Below the pieces are notes generated by a model. The model saw only the letters and a list, made by a program, of their open reading frames with translations. It was not told where the DNA came from and did not search any database. The translations under genes were made by a program, and so were the position numbers. Shown here piece by piece: positions 1 to 5,511 of a stretch of DNA of 5,511 bases; position 1 is the first letter of the stretch; the number at the start of each line of letters is the position of its first letter. Location of the stretch: NCBI GenBank assembly GCA_964438735.1, contig CAYTLW010000232.1, positions 1-5,511 on the forward strand. Direction: 5' to 3'. The stretch comes from CAYTLW01 sp964438735 (GTDB lineage Bacteria; Myxococcota_A; UBA9042).

Positions 1-138
1 CGTATCGTTCCGTGCAAAAAACCTCCCACATCGGCCAACAAGACCGTCGCACGCTGGGCGGAGGTGGCGGCCTCGTCTACACTGTGGGCCGCGGCCCGCT
101 CGTGCCTGGCGGTCGCTCAAGAGGTGCCCACTGGTTGA
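1..138 (+). CDS. Possible 3' end of an upstream gene, truncated by the window edge
   Basis: Frame 1 is open from the first base to a TGA at 136-138 and would encode the last 45 residues of a protein, ending in AVAQEVPTG. About 71 percent of its codons end in G or C, which is the coding-like choice among the forward frames here. The middle part, with WAEVAASSTLWAAARS, could form an amphipathic helix. No family is recognisable. It would end 25 bases before the radical SAM start, a spacing compatible with an operon. The evidence is weak: in GC-rich DNA a 45-codon open stretch arises easily by chance, and frame 2, which leads into the radical SAM gene, is also open over the same bases. Confidence 0.25.
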   Translation, partial: RIVPCKKPPTSANKTVARWAEVAASSTLWAAARSCLAVAQEVPTG

Positions 139-163
139 TCCACCGCCGCCCGCTGCGCGCTTG

Positions 164-1114
164 ATGCGCAAGCGCCGCCCGAATCGGCAGCCGGTCACCG
201 CGCGCAGCCTGGCCCTGTTCCGCCTGGGCGAGGTCTGCAACAACAACTGCCCCATGTGCTCCAACTCGGGGCGCCCTGAGGGCTGGTACACCGATCCCGA
301 CGAGCTGCTGCGCCGCGTCGAGTTCCTGCGGGACCAGGGCATCAAGCGCGTGATTGTCACCGGCGGCGAACCGACGATCCACAGCGGCTTCTGGCCGGTC
401 GTCGAGCGCCTGGTTGATGCCGGCATCGCCTGGGATATCAACACCCATGGTCGCACCTTCGCTGACCTGGAGTTCGCCGAGCGCGCGCTGGCACAGGGGT
501 TGGAGCGGGTCATCGTCTCGCTGCATTCGCATGTGTCCGCCGTCAGCTGCGAGATCTCCGGCTTCCAACCCCGCCACCACGACGAGACCTTGGAGGGCAT
601 CGATCACCTGGTCGAAGGCGGCGCCGACGTGATGGTGAATTGCGTCTTCTGCCAGCCGAACCTGGGCCACCTGGTCGAGTACCTGGACTTCTGTATCGAC
701 CGATGGGGCGACGAGGTGAAGATGAAGTTCGCTTTCCCCACGACCACCGGCCGCGGTGGCGAATGGGAGGGCATCCACCTGCGCTATGATGATGTACGTC
801 AACCGGTGGCGGCGCTGCGTCAGCGAGGATTGGCGCGTGGCGTCGAGGTGATCTTCGAGTCGGTGCCCAACTGCATCCTGGGCGACGTAGACGCACGCGA
901 CCTGAGTCGTTCGGGTTTCGGAGAGAGTCATTATCTGGACGATCTCAGCGGCGATCACCTCTATCCGATCCGCTTCATCGAGGCGCAGTTGAGCACCTGG
1001 GCCGAGTTCTGCAGGGAGTGTGCGGCGCTGGAACGCTGCCCGGGCGTGGGCGAGGACTATGCGCGCAGACATGGCGTCTCGGAGTTGACGCCTATGGTCC
1101 GACCACCGGACTGA
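164..1114 (+). CDS. Radical SAM protein with a C-terminal Cys cluster (probable single auxiliary Fe-S site), substrate unknown
   Basis: This is a 316-residue cytoplasmic enzyme expected to cleave S-adenosylmethionine reductively to a 5'-deoxyadenosyl radical. The motif CNNNCPMC at residues 25-32 gives the three ligands of the SAM-binding [4Fe-4S] cluster (C25, C29, C32). VTGGEPT at about 65-71 is the SAM-contacting glycine motif, and the strand VIVSLHSH near 115 fits the following part of the TIM-barrel. Near the C terminus C283, C286 and C292 form C-x2-C-x5-C followed by PG. With C237 in VPNC they could hold one auxiliary cluster. The fourth Cys of the SPASM core C-x2-C-x5-C-x3-C is replaced by Gly, so this is at best a reduced SPASM or twitch-like tail. 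ATG at 164 is preferred over the adjacent TTG at 161; neither has a clear Shine-Dalgarno. The frame is open to the window edge but has no ATG, GTG or TTG upstream. Family members include peptide maturases and cofactor enzymes. No precursor peptide is seen here, so no substrate is assigned. Confidence 0.93.
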   Translation: MRKRRPNRQPVTARSLALFRLGEVCNNNCPMCSNSGRPEGWYTDPDELLRRVEFLRDQGIKRVIVTGGEPTIHSGFWPVVERLVDAGIAWDINTHGRTFADLEFAERALAQGLERVIVSLHSHVSAVSCEISGFQPRHHDETLEGIDHLVEGGADVMVNCVFCQPNLGHLVEYLDFCIDRWGDEVKMKFAFPTTTGRGGEWEGIHLRYDDVRQPVAALRQRGLARGVEVIFESVPNCILGDVDARDLSRSGFGESHYLDDLSGDHLYPIRFIEAQLSTWAEFCRECAALERCPGVGEDYARRHGVSELTPMVRPPD

Positions 1115-1206
1115 ACGCGAGCGTGCGCCTGCCATGACAGTGTCGGACGGTCGGCGACCGCGGCCACGCGTTGCAGACGTGCAAGCGCCTCGGGCGATGA
1201 CGACCC

Positions 1207-1234
1207 TTGGCTCTTCGGCGCCCGGCGCTATCAT
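1207..1234 (+). promoter_or_regulatory. Candidate sigma-70-like promoter for the lipoprotein gene
   Basis: TTGGCT at 1207-1212 matches 4 of 6 bases of the -35 consensus and TATCAT at 1229-1234 matches 5 of 6 of the -10 consensus, separated by 16 bases. Transcription would begin near 1241, leaving a leader of about 32 bases that contains the GGAG ribosome binding site. The position fits a start at 1273 and argues against the in-frame TTG at 1207, which would lie inside the -35 element. An 8-base direct repeat GGCGCTAT (1224-1231 and 1238-1245) overlaps the -10 region. This is a consensus match by eye in GC-rich DNA and is not proof. Confidence 0.35.
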
Positions 1235-1263
1235 CCAGGCGCTATGCCCCCCGGGCGTGGCCT

Positions 1264-1267
1264 GGAG
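1264..1267 (+). promoter_or_regulatory. Ribosome binding site GGAG that fixes the lipoprotein start
   Basis: GGAG lies five bases before ATG 1273, near-ideal Shine-Dalgarno spacing. It selects this ATG over the in-frame TTG 22 codons upstream, whose added residues would put an Arg- and Pro-rich stretch ahead of the signal peptide. Confidence 0.65.
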
Positions 1268-1272
1268 ATTCG

Positions 1273-1350
1273 ATGGCTTGCCTGCCCCCCCGACCCACGC
1301 TCGCGCCGCTGCTGAGTCTGCTGATGGCCTCGCTGTTGGCGTCTTCGGCC
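1273..1350 (+). other. Lipoprotein (type II) signal peptide
   Basis: Residues 1-26 have a short n-region with one Arg, a hydrophobic core of Leu, Ala and Met, and the cleavage context LLASSAC with Cys27 as the lipidated residue, followed at once by DDPPDAGE. The -3 position is Ser rather than the usual Leu, so the lipobox is imperfect, but SSAC-type boxes fit the looser sites known in deltaproteobacterial lipoproteins. Asp at +2 is the inner-membrane retention signal in Escherichia coli; whether that rule applies in this lineage is uncertain. The acidic Pro- and Gly-rich stretch after Cys27 is a typical lipoprotein tether. Confidence 0.75.
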
Positions 1351-4300
1351 TGCGACGACCCGCCCGACGCAGGAGAGAATCCCGGCGAGGCCGACGCCGG
1401 CCAGTCGTTCGATGGCTACCTGGACATCTCCGCCAAGCCGGAACTGGCCCCGGTGCTGCCCGGCTGCAGCTCGGACGTGCATTGCGAATTGCAGGGCATG
1501 GTCTGCGACAAGAAGACCCGCGAATGCGTCGAGTGCAACACCGACCAGGATTGCCCGCTGCCCGAATTCTGCCTCGAGCACGTCTGTGTGCCCGATGTGT
1601 GTTTGCCGGGCGATACCCGCTGCGATGCGCCCACGGTGGTGGCGGTCTGCAAGGCCAATGGCAGCGGATGGTTCGAATCCCCCTGTTCTGACGGCACCTT
1701 CTGCCACGAAGGTAAGTGCGTGCCGCTGAACTGCGAGCCTGGCGCGCTGCAGTGCGACGGTGCCCAGGTGGTGCGCTGTGACAAACACGGCATCGACTGG
1801 GTGCTGGCCGAGGATTGCGCCGCCAAGGACATGGTCTGCAAGAACGCCAAGTGCGTGCCCAAGGGCTGCAAAAAGGGCGACATCATCTGCGGCGGCCCGA
1901 CCACGGCGTTGATCTGCAAAGATCCCAAGAAGGGCTACGAGGTGCAGGAGTGCAAGGACAAGGACGCCTGCACCACCGACGCCTGCACGCCCGGCACCGG
2001 CTGCAGCAATACCCCCAAAGCCGACGGTATGTCGTGCGCCCAGGATAAGTGGTGCTTCCAGGGCCAGTGCACCAGCGTGGTCAACAACCTGGTGGTGATC
2101 TTCGACACCTCGGGCTCCATGAACCAGAAGGTGCCCGGAAAAAGCTGCAAGACCGCCCACTGGCCGGTGTGCATCGAAGCCCACAAGGCCTGCAATCGCA
2201 TCGGCGTCAGCAAGAGCGTGTTCATCAAGGCCCTGGCGCACGTGGACACCAAGAAGACCCGCCTGACCATGTTCCGCTTCCCCCAGATCACCTGGTCAGA
2301 AGACGCCAAGCTGCCCGAGGGCTCTGGCCCCTGGACGCCACCGCCCTACCCCGATTGCGTGCACGGCTACTACATGGGCTACCAGGCGATGACCTCTCAC
2401 ACCGTCGCCGAGGCGGTCAAACCAAACTCCGCCTGGTACTGGAATCACCTGGACCAGATCATGTGCGTGCCTTTCCCCGCTGTGGAAGGAGAAGACCCCA
2501 AGGAGGCGATCCTGTCGTGGATGGATGGTGTCGAGACCCTCGCCCCGACCAAGGATGGTCAGTGGCCCGAACACGACAATCCGGAACTTCGACCCATCGG
2601 CTGGACACCCATCGGACGGACCTTCTTCTATGTCGGCGAATACCTGCGCCACCGCGTGGTCATCGAAGGCAAGGCCTGCAAGGTCGATGGCGATTGCGCC
2701 AACGCCAACTACACCTGCGTCAACGACAAGTGCCACGATCCCATGAGCTCCTGTCGCAAGACCACGGTGGTGCTCTTCACCGATGGTGGCGAGATCAACA
2801 AGCCGACCGACTTCTTCGCGCCCTGGGTGCAGGCCAAGCGGTTGGCGTATGGGCTGCGTTGCGGTGACAGCAGCGACTGCGTGGGCGGCGCGCTCTGCTC
2901 GTGCCCCCCTTCGCTGCCGGACTGCAAGCCGGCCCAACGCATGTGCCTGCCTACCGAGACGGGGACCGGCTACTACTGCGAGAGCTCCATGAAGACCTGC
3001 CTGCCCGAGGCCGACCCCGGCGATGACGCCTGGTGCTCCCCGGGCGGCGGCTTCTACGCCTGCCAGGCCGATCCGGTCGCGACCATCACGGCCGCAGCCA
3101 CCGATCCCGAACAGAACGTCTTGCGTCGCCCGGACGGCAAGCCATTTGGCGTCACCATCCACGTCGTCGACATCAGCGGCGCGCCCAACGGCCCCAAGAA
3201 GCACTCGGGCAACATCGCCCGGCTCGGTGGCGGCCGGCTGCTGTCCTCCGATGGCATCGACGAGGACGCCTTCCTCGACTCGTTGCGCAAAGCCTTCGAC
3301 ACCGGACCCAAGAAGGGCTGCGGCGTCAAAGCCATGACCTGCAAAGGCGGCACGGGACCAGGCGCCTGCGACGACAACAATCCGTGCACCAACGACTCGT
3401 GCAACATCAAGACCGGCACCTGCCTGCACGCGCCAAACACCGGCCCCTGCGCCGATGACGACGCCTGCACGCTCTCCGATCGCTGCTTCAACGGCGATTG
3501 CGTGGCCGACATCCCCTTCGTGGGCACGCTGGCCGGCAGCGACGCCACAAAGTCCATCGACGGAATCGGCGCCCAGGCCGGCTTCGCGGACATGTTGGAT
3601 GTGACGGTGGCGGCCGACGGCACCATCTATGTCAGCGACCAGCACCTGATCCGCAAAATATCCAAGGACGGCAACGTACAGACATGGGCCGGGGCGGCGG
3701 GGCCTGGTTATGTCGACGGACCGATTGGCGAGGCGCGATTCGGCACCTCGCTCTACCTGCACGCGGAGTCCGATGGCGGCTTGCTGGTGGCCGACCACGA
3801 CCACCACCGGATCCGCCGCATCGACGCCAAGGGCGTGGTCTCCACGGTCGCGGGCCAGGCCCAGTACGGGCCGCTGGATGGCTTGCCCCACAAGGCGCAA
3901 TTCAACCAGCCCTGCGGCTTGATATCGGTGGTCGATGACAGCGGGGCCAAGACCATCTACGTCGCCGATCGGGAGAACTATCTGGTGCGCAAGATCGATG
4001 ACAGCGGCGTGCTCACCATCGCCGGTAACGGGCTGCTGGGTAGCGTCGACGGACCCGCCCTGGCCGGTCGGGTGGCGCTGCCAGTGGATGTCGCCATGGG
4101 CCCCGGCGGGCGCCTGTACATCGCCGAGCCCTATCGCATTCGGGTGTTGCATGAGGGGCAGTTGACCACCCTGGTAGGCAACGAGCCGGGCTTCGGCAAT
4201 GGCCCCAAGAAGCTTGCGCTCTTCAACGGCCTGGCGTCCCTGGTGGTGCAGCCCGACGGTTCGGCCTACGCATCCGACACCAAGAATCGCCGGATCCGAA

Positions 4301-5478
4301 TCGGCCTGGTGGATGGCAGCGCCCTGACCCTGGCCGGCAGCAGCGGGAAGGGCCACCTCGACGGTTACGGCTCGGTGGCGAAGTTTGACAACCCGATTGG
4401 CATCGCCCTGGACCACCTGGGCCGCCTCATCGTCGCCGACCAGGGCAACTCACGCATTCGATTCATACAGACGCCGCGGGTAATCTGCCCCGTCAGCAAC
4501 CCCTGCAACTCGGTGAGCTGCAACGCCAAGACGGGAAAATGCGAAGGCGATGCGCCGCCGGCAGGTTCTCCCTGCTCGGACGATCCCTGCGTCAGCAACC
4601 AGACCTGCCAGGACCTGCTCTGTCAGGGTGGCCAGCCCCTGGAATGCGACGACAACGACCCGTGCACAGACGATGCCTGCGACTCAGCCACCGCGGCATG
4701 TACCCACATCGCCAATACCGCGCCTTGCGATGACGACTCCGCTTGCACCACCGACGACCATTGCGACAAGGGCGGCTGCCAGGGCACGCCCAAGGTCTGC
4801 AACGACGGCGACCCGGAGACCGAAGACGTCTGCCTGTACGGCGTCTGCGTCGGCAAGCCGGACTTCTGCACCAAGGACAGCACCTGTGATGATGGCGACG
4901 ATCTCTGCACCATCGACAGCTGCGTGGACAGCCATTGCACCTGGAAGCCCACCGGCGCCGACGGTTGCTGCAAGGCGGTGCCGTGGTCCAACGATTTCGA
5001 GGGCGGGTCGCTGAACAACATCTCCATTTTGAACAGCCTCGGCCCCAAGAAGGGCTGGCAGCTCTGGATGAATGTGGCGGGCGCCAAGCCACCGCTCAAC
5101 GCGCTCTACTATGGCGACCCGAAGACCGGGAACTTCCACATGGGCGGTCCCAGCCAGGGCACTGTGACCCTGCCGCCGGTCGTGCTCCCGCCTGGCCTGA
5201 AGGCGAGCCTGGACTACTGGTTGTGGATGGACACCGAAGGCGCGCTGAAATTCGACGTCTTCAAGGTCGAGGTGATCACCAAGGTCGGCGCGCAACTTCT
5301 GTGGCAGAAGGGGCCAGGATTCGAACTCAAGAAGTGGAACCCCATGAGTTTCGACCTGAGCGCCTGGGGTGGTCAGGCGATCAGCGTGCGCTTCAGCTTC
5401 GACACCCGCGACCACCTCTACAATGAAGGCGTGGGCATCTACCTGGATAAGCTGAAGATCGCCGTCGACTGCCCCTGA
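1273..5478 (+). CDS. Giant Cys-rich surface lipoprotein: VWA domain, six-bladed NHL propeller, C-terminal beta-sandwich-like domain
   Basis: This 1401-residue protein is predicted to be exported and lipid-anchored at Cys27. Domain order: signal peptide 1-26; Cys-rich region 65-266 with 30 Cys; VWA domain about 273-676; Cys module 683-743 with 10 Cys; NHL beta-propeller 749-1066; Cys-rich region 1072-1233 with 26 Cys; C-terminal domain 1237-1401. The VWA domain has a full metal-ion-dependent adhesion site: DTSGS at 278-282, TP at 445-446 and D504 in FTDGG. The even Cys counts in each spacer fit disulfide bonding outside the cytoplasm. From known families, VWA and NHL domains mediate protein or ligand contacts, so a surface adhesin or recognition role is inferred; no enzymatic motif is visible. 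The start is set by GGAG five bases before ATG 1273. The gene is co-directional with the radical SAM gene, 158 bases downstream, and probably has its own promoter. The reading frame is intact throughout. Exact ligand and partner are unknown. Confidence 0.94.
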   Translation: MACLPPRPTLAPLLSLLMASLLASSACDDPPDAGENPGEADAGQSFDGYLDISAKPELAPVLPGCSSDVHCELQGMVCDKKTRECVECNTDQDCPLPEFCLEHVCVPDVCLPGDTRCDAPTVVAVCKANGSGWFESPCSDGTFCHEGKCVPLNCEPGALQCDGAQVVRCDKHGIDWVLAEDCAAKDMVCKNAKCVPKGCKKGDIICGGPTTALICKDPKKGYEVQECKDKDACTTDACTPGTGCSNTPKADGMSCAQDKWCFQGQCTSVVNNLVVIFDTSGSMNQKVPGKSCKTAHWPVCIEAHKACNRIGVSKSVFIKALAHVDTKKTRLTMFRFPQITWSEDAKLPEGSGPWTPPPYPDCVHGYYMGYQAMTSHTVAEAVKPNSAWYWNHLDQIMCVPFPAVEGEDPKEAILSWMDGVETLAPTKDGQWPEHDNPELRPIGWTPIGRTFFYVGEYLRHRVVIEGKACKVDGDCANANYTCVNDKCHDPMSSCRKTTVVLFTDGGEINKPTDFFAPWVQAKRLAYGLRCGDSSDCVGGALCSCPPSLPDCKPAQRMCLPTETGTGYYCESSMKTCLPEADPGDDAWCSPGGGFYACQADPVATITAAATDPEQNVLRRPDGKPFGVTIHVVDISGAPNGPKKHSGNIARLGGGRLLSSDGIDEDAFLDSLRKAFDTGPKKGCGVKAMTCKGGTGPGACDDNNPCTNDSCNIKTGTCLHAPNTGPCADDDACTLSDRCFNGDCVADIPFVGTLAGSDATKSIDGIGAQAGFADMLDVTVAADGTIYVSDQHLIRKISKDGNVQTWAGAAGPGYVDGPIGEARFGTSLYLHAESDGGLLVADHDHHRIRRIDAKGVVSTVAGQAQYGPLDGLPHKAQFNQPCGLISVVDDSGAKTIYVADRENYLVRKIDDSGVLTIAGNGLLGSVDGPALAGRVALPVDVAMGPGGRLYIAEPYRIRVLHEGQLTTLVGNEPGFGNGPKKLALFNGLASLVVQPDGSAYASDTKNRRIRIGLVDGSALTLAGSSGKGHLDGYGSVAKFDNPIGIALDHLGRLIVADQGNSRIRFIQTPRVICPVSNPCNSVSCNAKTGKCEGDAPPAGSPCSDDPCVSNQTCQDLLCQGGQPLECDDNDPCTDDACDSATAACTHIANTAPCDDDSACTTDDHCDKGGCQGTPKVCNDGDPETEDVCLYGVCVGKPDFCTKDSTCDDGDDLCTIDSCVDSHCTWKPTGADGCCKAVPWSNDFEGGSLNNISILNSLGPKKGWQLWMNVAGAKPPLNALYYGDPKTGNFHMGGPSQGTVTLPPVVLPPGLKASLDYWLWMDTEGALKFDVFKVEVITKVGAQLLWQKGPGFELKKWNPMSFDLSAWGGQAISVRFSFDTRDHLYNEGVGIYLDKLKIAVDCP
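1600..1968 (+). repeat. Three tandem ~44-residue Cys repeats in the lipoprotein
   Basis: Residues 110-153, 154-198 and 199-232 align with the pattern C-x3-G-x2-x-C, then C after eight residues, then G-x-W/Y, C, C and KCVP. In repeat 1 the Cys are at 110, 117, 126, 138, 144 and 149. In repeat 2 they are at 154, 161, 169, 182, 189 and 194. Repeat 3 keeps 199, 206, 215, 227 and 233, then runs into a different CTTDAC-type motif. The central aromatic is W133, W176 and Y222. Six Cys per unit suggest three disulfides each. The repeats are diverged at DNA level, so they are old rather than a recent duplication. Confidence 0.75.
2089..3300 (+). other. von Willebrand A domain with complete MIDAS and Cys-rich insertions
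   Basis: Residues about 273-676. The first strand and MIDAS loop are LVVIFDTSGSM (D278, S280, S282). The second MIDAS Thr is T445 in GWTPIGRT and the third loop is VVLFTDGGE with D504. The last strand and helix are VTIHVVDIS and FLDSLRKAF. Between D278 and T445 there are 167 residues, far more than in a minimal VWA domain. Further Cys-rich modules lie at 469-494, before the D504 strand, and at 530-597, after it. The total of about 400 residues is roughly twice a normal VWA domain. All metal-coordinating positions are kept, so divalent-cation-dependent binding is likely. Confidence 0.88.
3367..3501 (+). repeat. Cys- and Asp-rich CTxDxC-type module between VWA and propeller
   Basis: Residues 699-743 read CDDNNPCTNDSC, then TGTC, PCADDDACT and FNGDC. 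The pattern resembles the Cys-rich CTDC repeats known from Dictyostelium extracellular proteins (family recognised by eye). Eight Cys are in this unit, and C683 and C690 lie just before it. It probably acts as a disulfide-locked spacer; the clustered Asp and Asn could bind calcium, which is an inference. Confidence 0.65.
3517..4470 (+). repeat. Six-bladed NHL beta-propeller
   Basis: Six NHL repeats occur at residues 769-807, 821-861, 875-918, 931-969, 982-1022 and 1036-1066. Each has a DG or GG turn, a strand such as IYVSD, LLVAD, IYVADR, LYIAE, AYASD or LIVAD, an R-(I/V)-R pair, and ends in (A/V)G. The linkers carry GxxDG-type turns, for example GYVDGP and GHLDGY. The isolated strand FVGTLAG at 749-755 precedes blade 1, while blade 6 lacks its own closing TxAG strand, so the ring probably closes with the N-terminal strand completing blade 6. 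NHL propellers bind proteins, peptides or RNA in known cases; outside the cell a protein or glycan partner is more likely here. Confidence 0.87.
4486..4971 (+). repeat. Second large Cys-rich region with CTxDxC-type repeats
   Basis: Residues 1072-1233 contain 26 Cys. The clearest unit is CDDNDPCTDDAC at 1125-1136, followed by PCDDDSACTTDDHC at 1151-1164, which matches the module at 699-743 in order and spacing. A diverged copy CDDGDDLCTIDSC lies at 1205-1217 and a shorter NPCNSVSC unit at 1077-1083. The region ends with the vicinal pair C1232-C1233 just before the C-terminal domain. The likely role is a rigid, disulfide-bonded stalk between propeller and C-terminal domain. Confidence 0.68.
4981..5475 (+). 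other. C-terminal beta-sandwich-like (MAM or jelly-roll type) domain
   Basis: Residues 1237-1401 begin with PWSNDFEGG, contain GWQLW and ALYYGDPKTGN, the strands LKASLDYWLWMD, FDVFKVEVI and ISVRFSFDT, and end with GVGIYLDKLKIAVDC. A DFEGG opening, an inner strand with W or F pairs, an RFSFDTRD strand and a final GIYLDxLKI strand are typical of extracellular concanavalin-like or MAM-type sandwiches found at the ends of bacterial surface proteins. The fold assignment is by pattern only. These domains usually bind glycans or proteins, and acidic residues in the loops could bind calcium. Confidence 0.55.
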
Positions 5479-5511
5479 TCGCTGCGATGGCGCTGTATGC
5501 AAGGGGCTAGT

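Noticed and set aside
86..97. Perfect 12-base palindrome GGGCCGCGGCCC as an operator
   Set aside because: All G and C, so such palindromes are expected by chance in a GC-rich window of this size; no promoter of quality lies beside it.
1148..1160. GC-rich inverted repeat CGGTC-GGC-GACCG downstream of the radical SAM stop, as a terminator
   Set aside because: The stem is only five bases and no T-tract follows, so intrinsic termination is not supported.
1162..1174. Sigma-54-like GGCCACGCGTTGC element
   Set aside because: The gap between GG and GC is nine bases instead of the required ten, and the flanking consensus is poor.
77..1234. Long minus-strand open frame (385 codons) opposite the radical SAM gene
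   Set aside because: It is the antisense shadow of a gene with strong G/C third-position bias. The plus-strand product has clear catalytic motifs; the minus-strand product has none.
1134..1691. Plus-strand 185-codon open frame starting in the gap and running into the lipoprotein gene
   Set aside because: Its frame differs from the lipoprotein, it lacks a clear ribosome binding site, and its Arg- and Gly-rich translation is typical of an out-of-frame reading of GC-rich coding DNA.
2296..4416. 706-codon minus-strand open frame opposite the VWA and NHL regions
   Set aside because: Its length is striking but explained by codon bias of the real plus-strand gene. The translation shows no domain pattern, while the plus strand has MIDAS and NHL motifs over the same bases.
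5487..5510. ATG-started seven-codon frame after the lipoprotein stop
   Set aside because: Far too short, with no ribosome binding site. Nothing can be supported in the final 33 bases.

Overview
The window reads as a GC-rich chromosomal segment from a deltaproteobacterial-type organism. Myxococcota or a Bradymonadales-like relative is the best guess. The grounds are the strong G/C third-position bias, a very large secreted lipoprotein built from Cys-rich repeats, a von Willebrand A (VWA) domain and an NHL propeller, and a neighbouring radical SAM protein with a C-terminal Cys cluster. This combination is familiar from those lineages, but the taxonomy is inferred from architecture only. No rRNA, tRNA, mobile element or CRISPR array is visible.

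Layout, all on the + strand. (1) Positions 1-138 hold a possible 3' end of an upstream gene (weak evidence). (2) Positions 164-1114 encode a 316-residue radical SAM enzyme with a canonical CxxxCxxC cluster motif, a GGEP motif, and four further Cys that could hold one auxiliary Fe-S cluster. (3) Positions 1115-1272 are a 158-base gap with a plausible sigma-70-like promoter and a GGAG ribosome binding site. (4) Positions 1273-5478 encode a 1401-residue predicted lipoprotein. Its order is lipoprotein signal, 30-Cys repeat region, VWA domain with a complete MIDAS motif and two Cys-rich insertions, a 10-Cys module, a six-bladed NHL beta-propeller, a 26-Cys region, and a C-terminal beta-sandwich-like domain. 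(5) The last 33 bases hold nothing recognisable.

The lipoprotein is most simply a cell-surface adhesion or recognition protein: metal-dependent ligand binding by the VWA domain, protein or glycan contacts by the propeller and C-terminal domain, and disulfide-rich spacers between them. The radical SAM enzyme is cytoplasmic and its substrate is unknown. The two genes are co-directional, but the gap with its own promoter-like sequence gives no strong reason to treat them as one operon. The most unusual points are the interruption of the VWA fold by Cys-rich modules, the four-domain architecture, and the recurrence of a GPKK tetrapeptide in otherwise unrelated domains.
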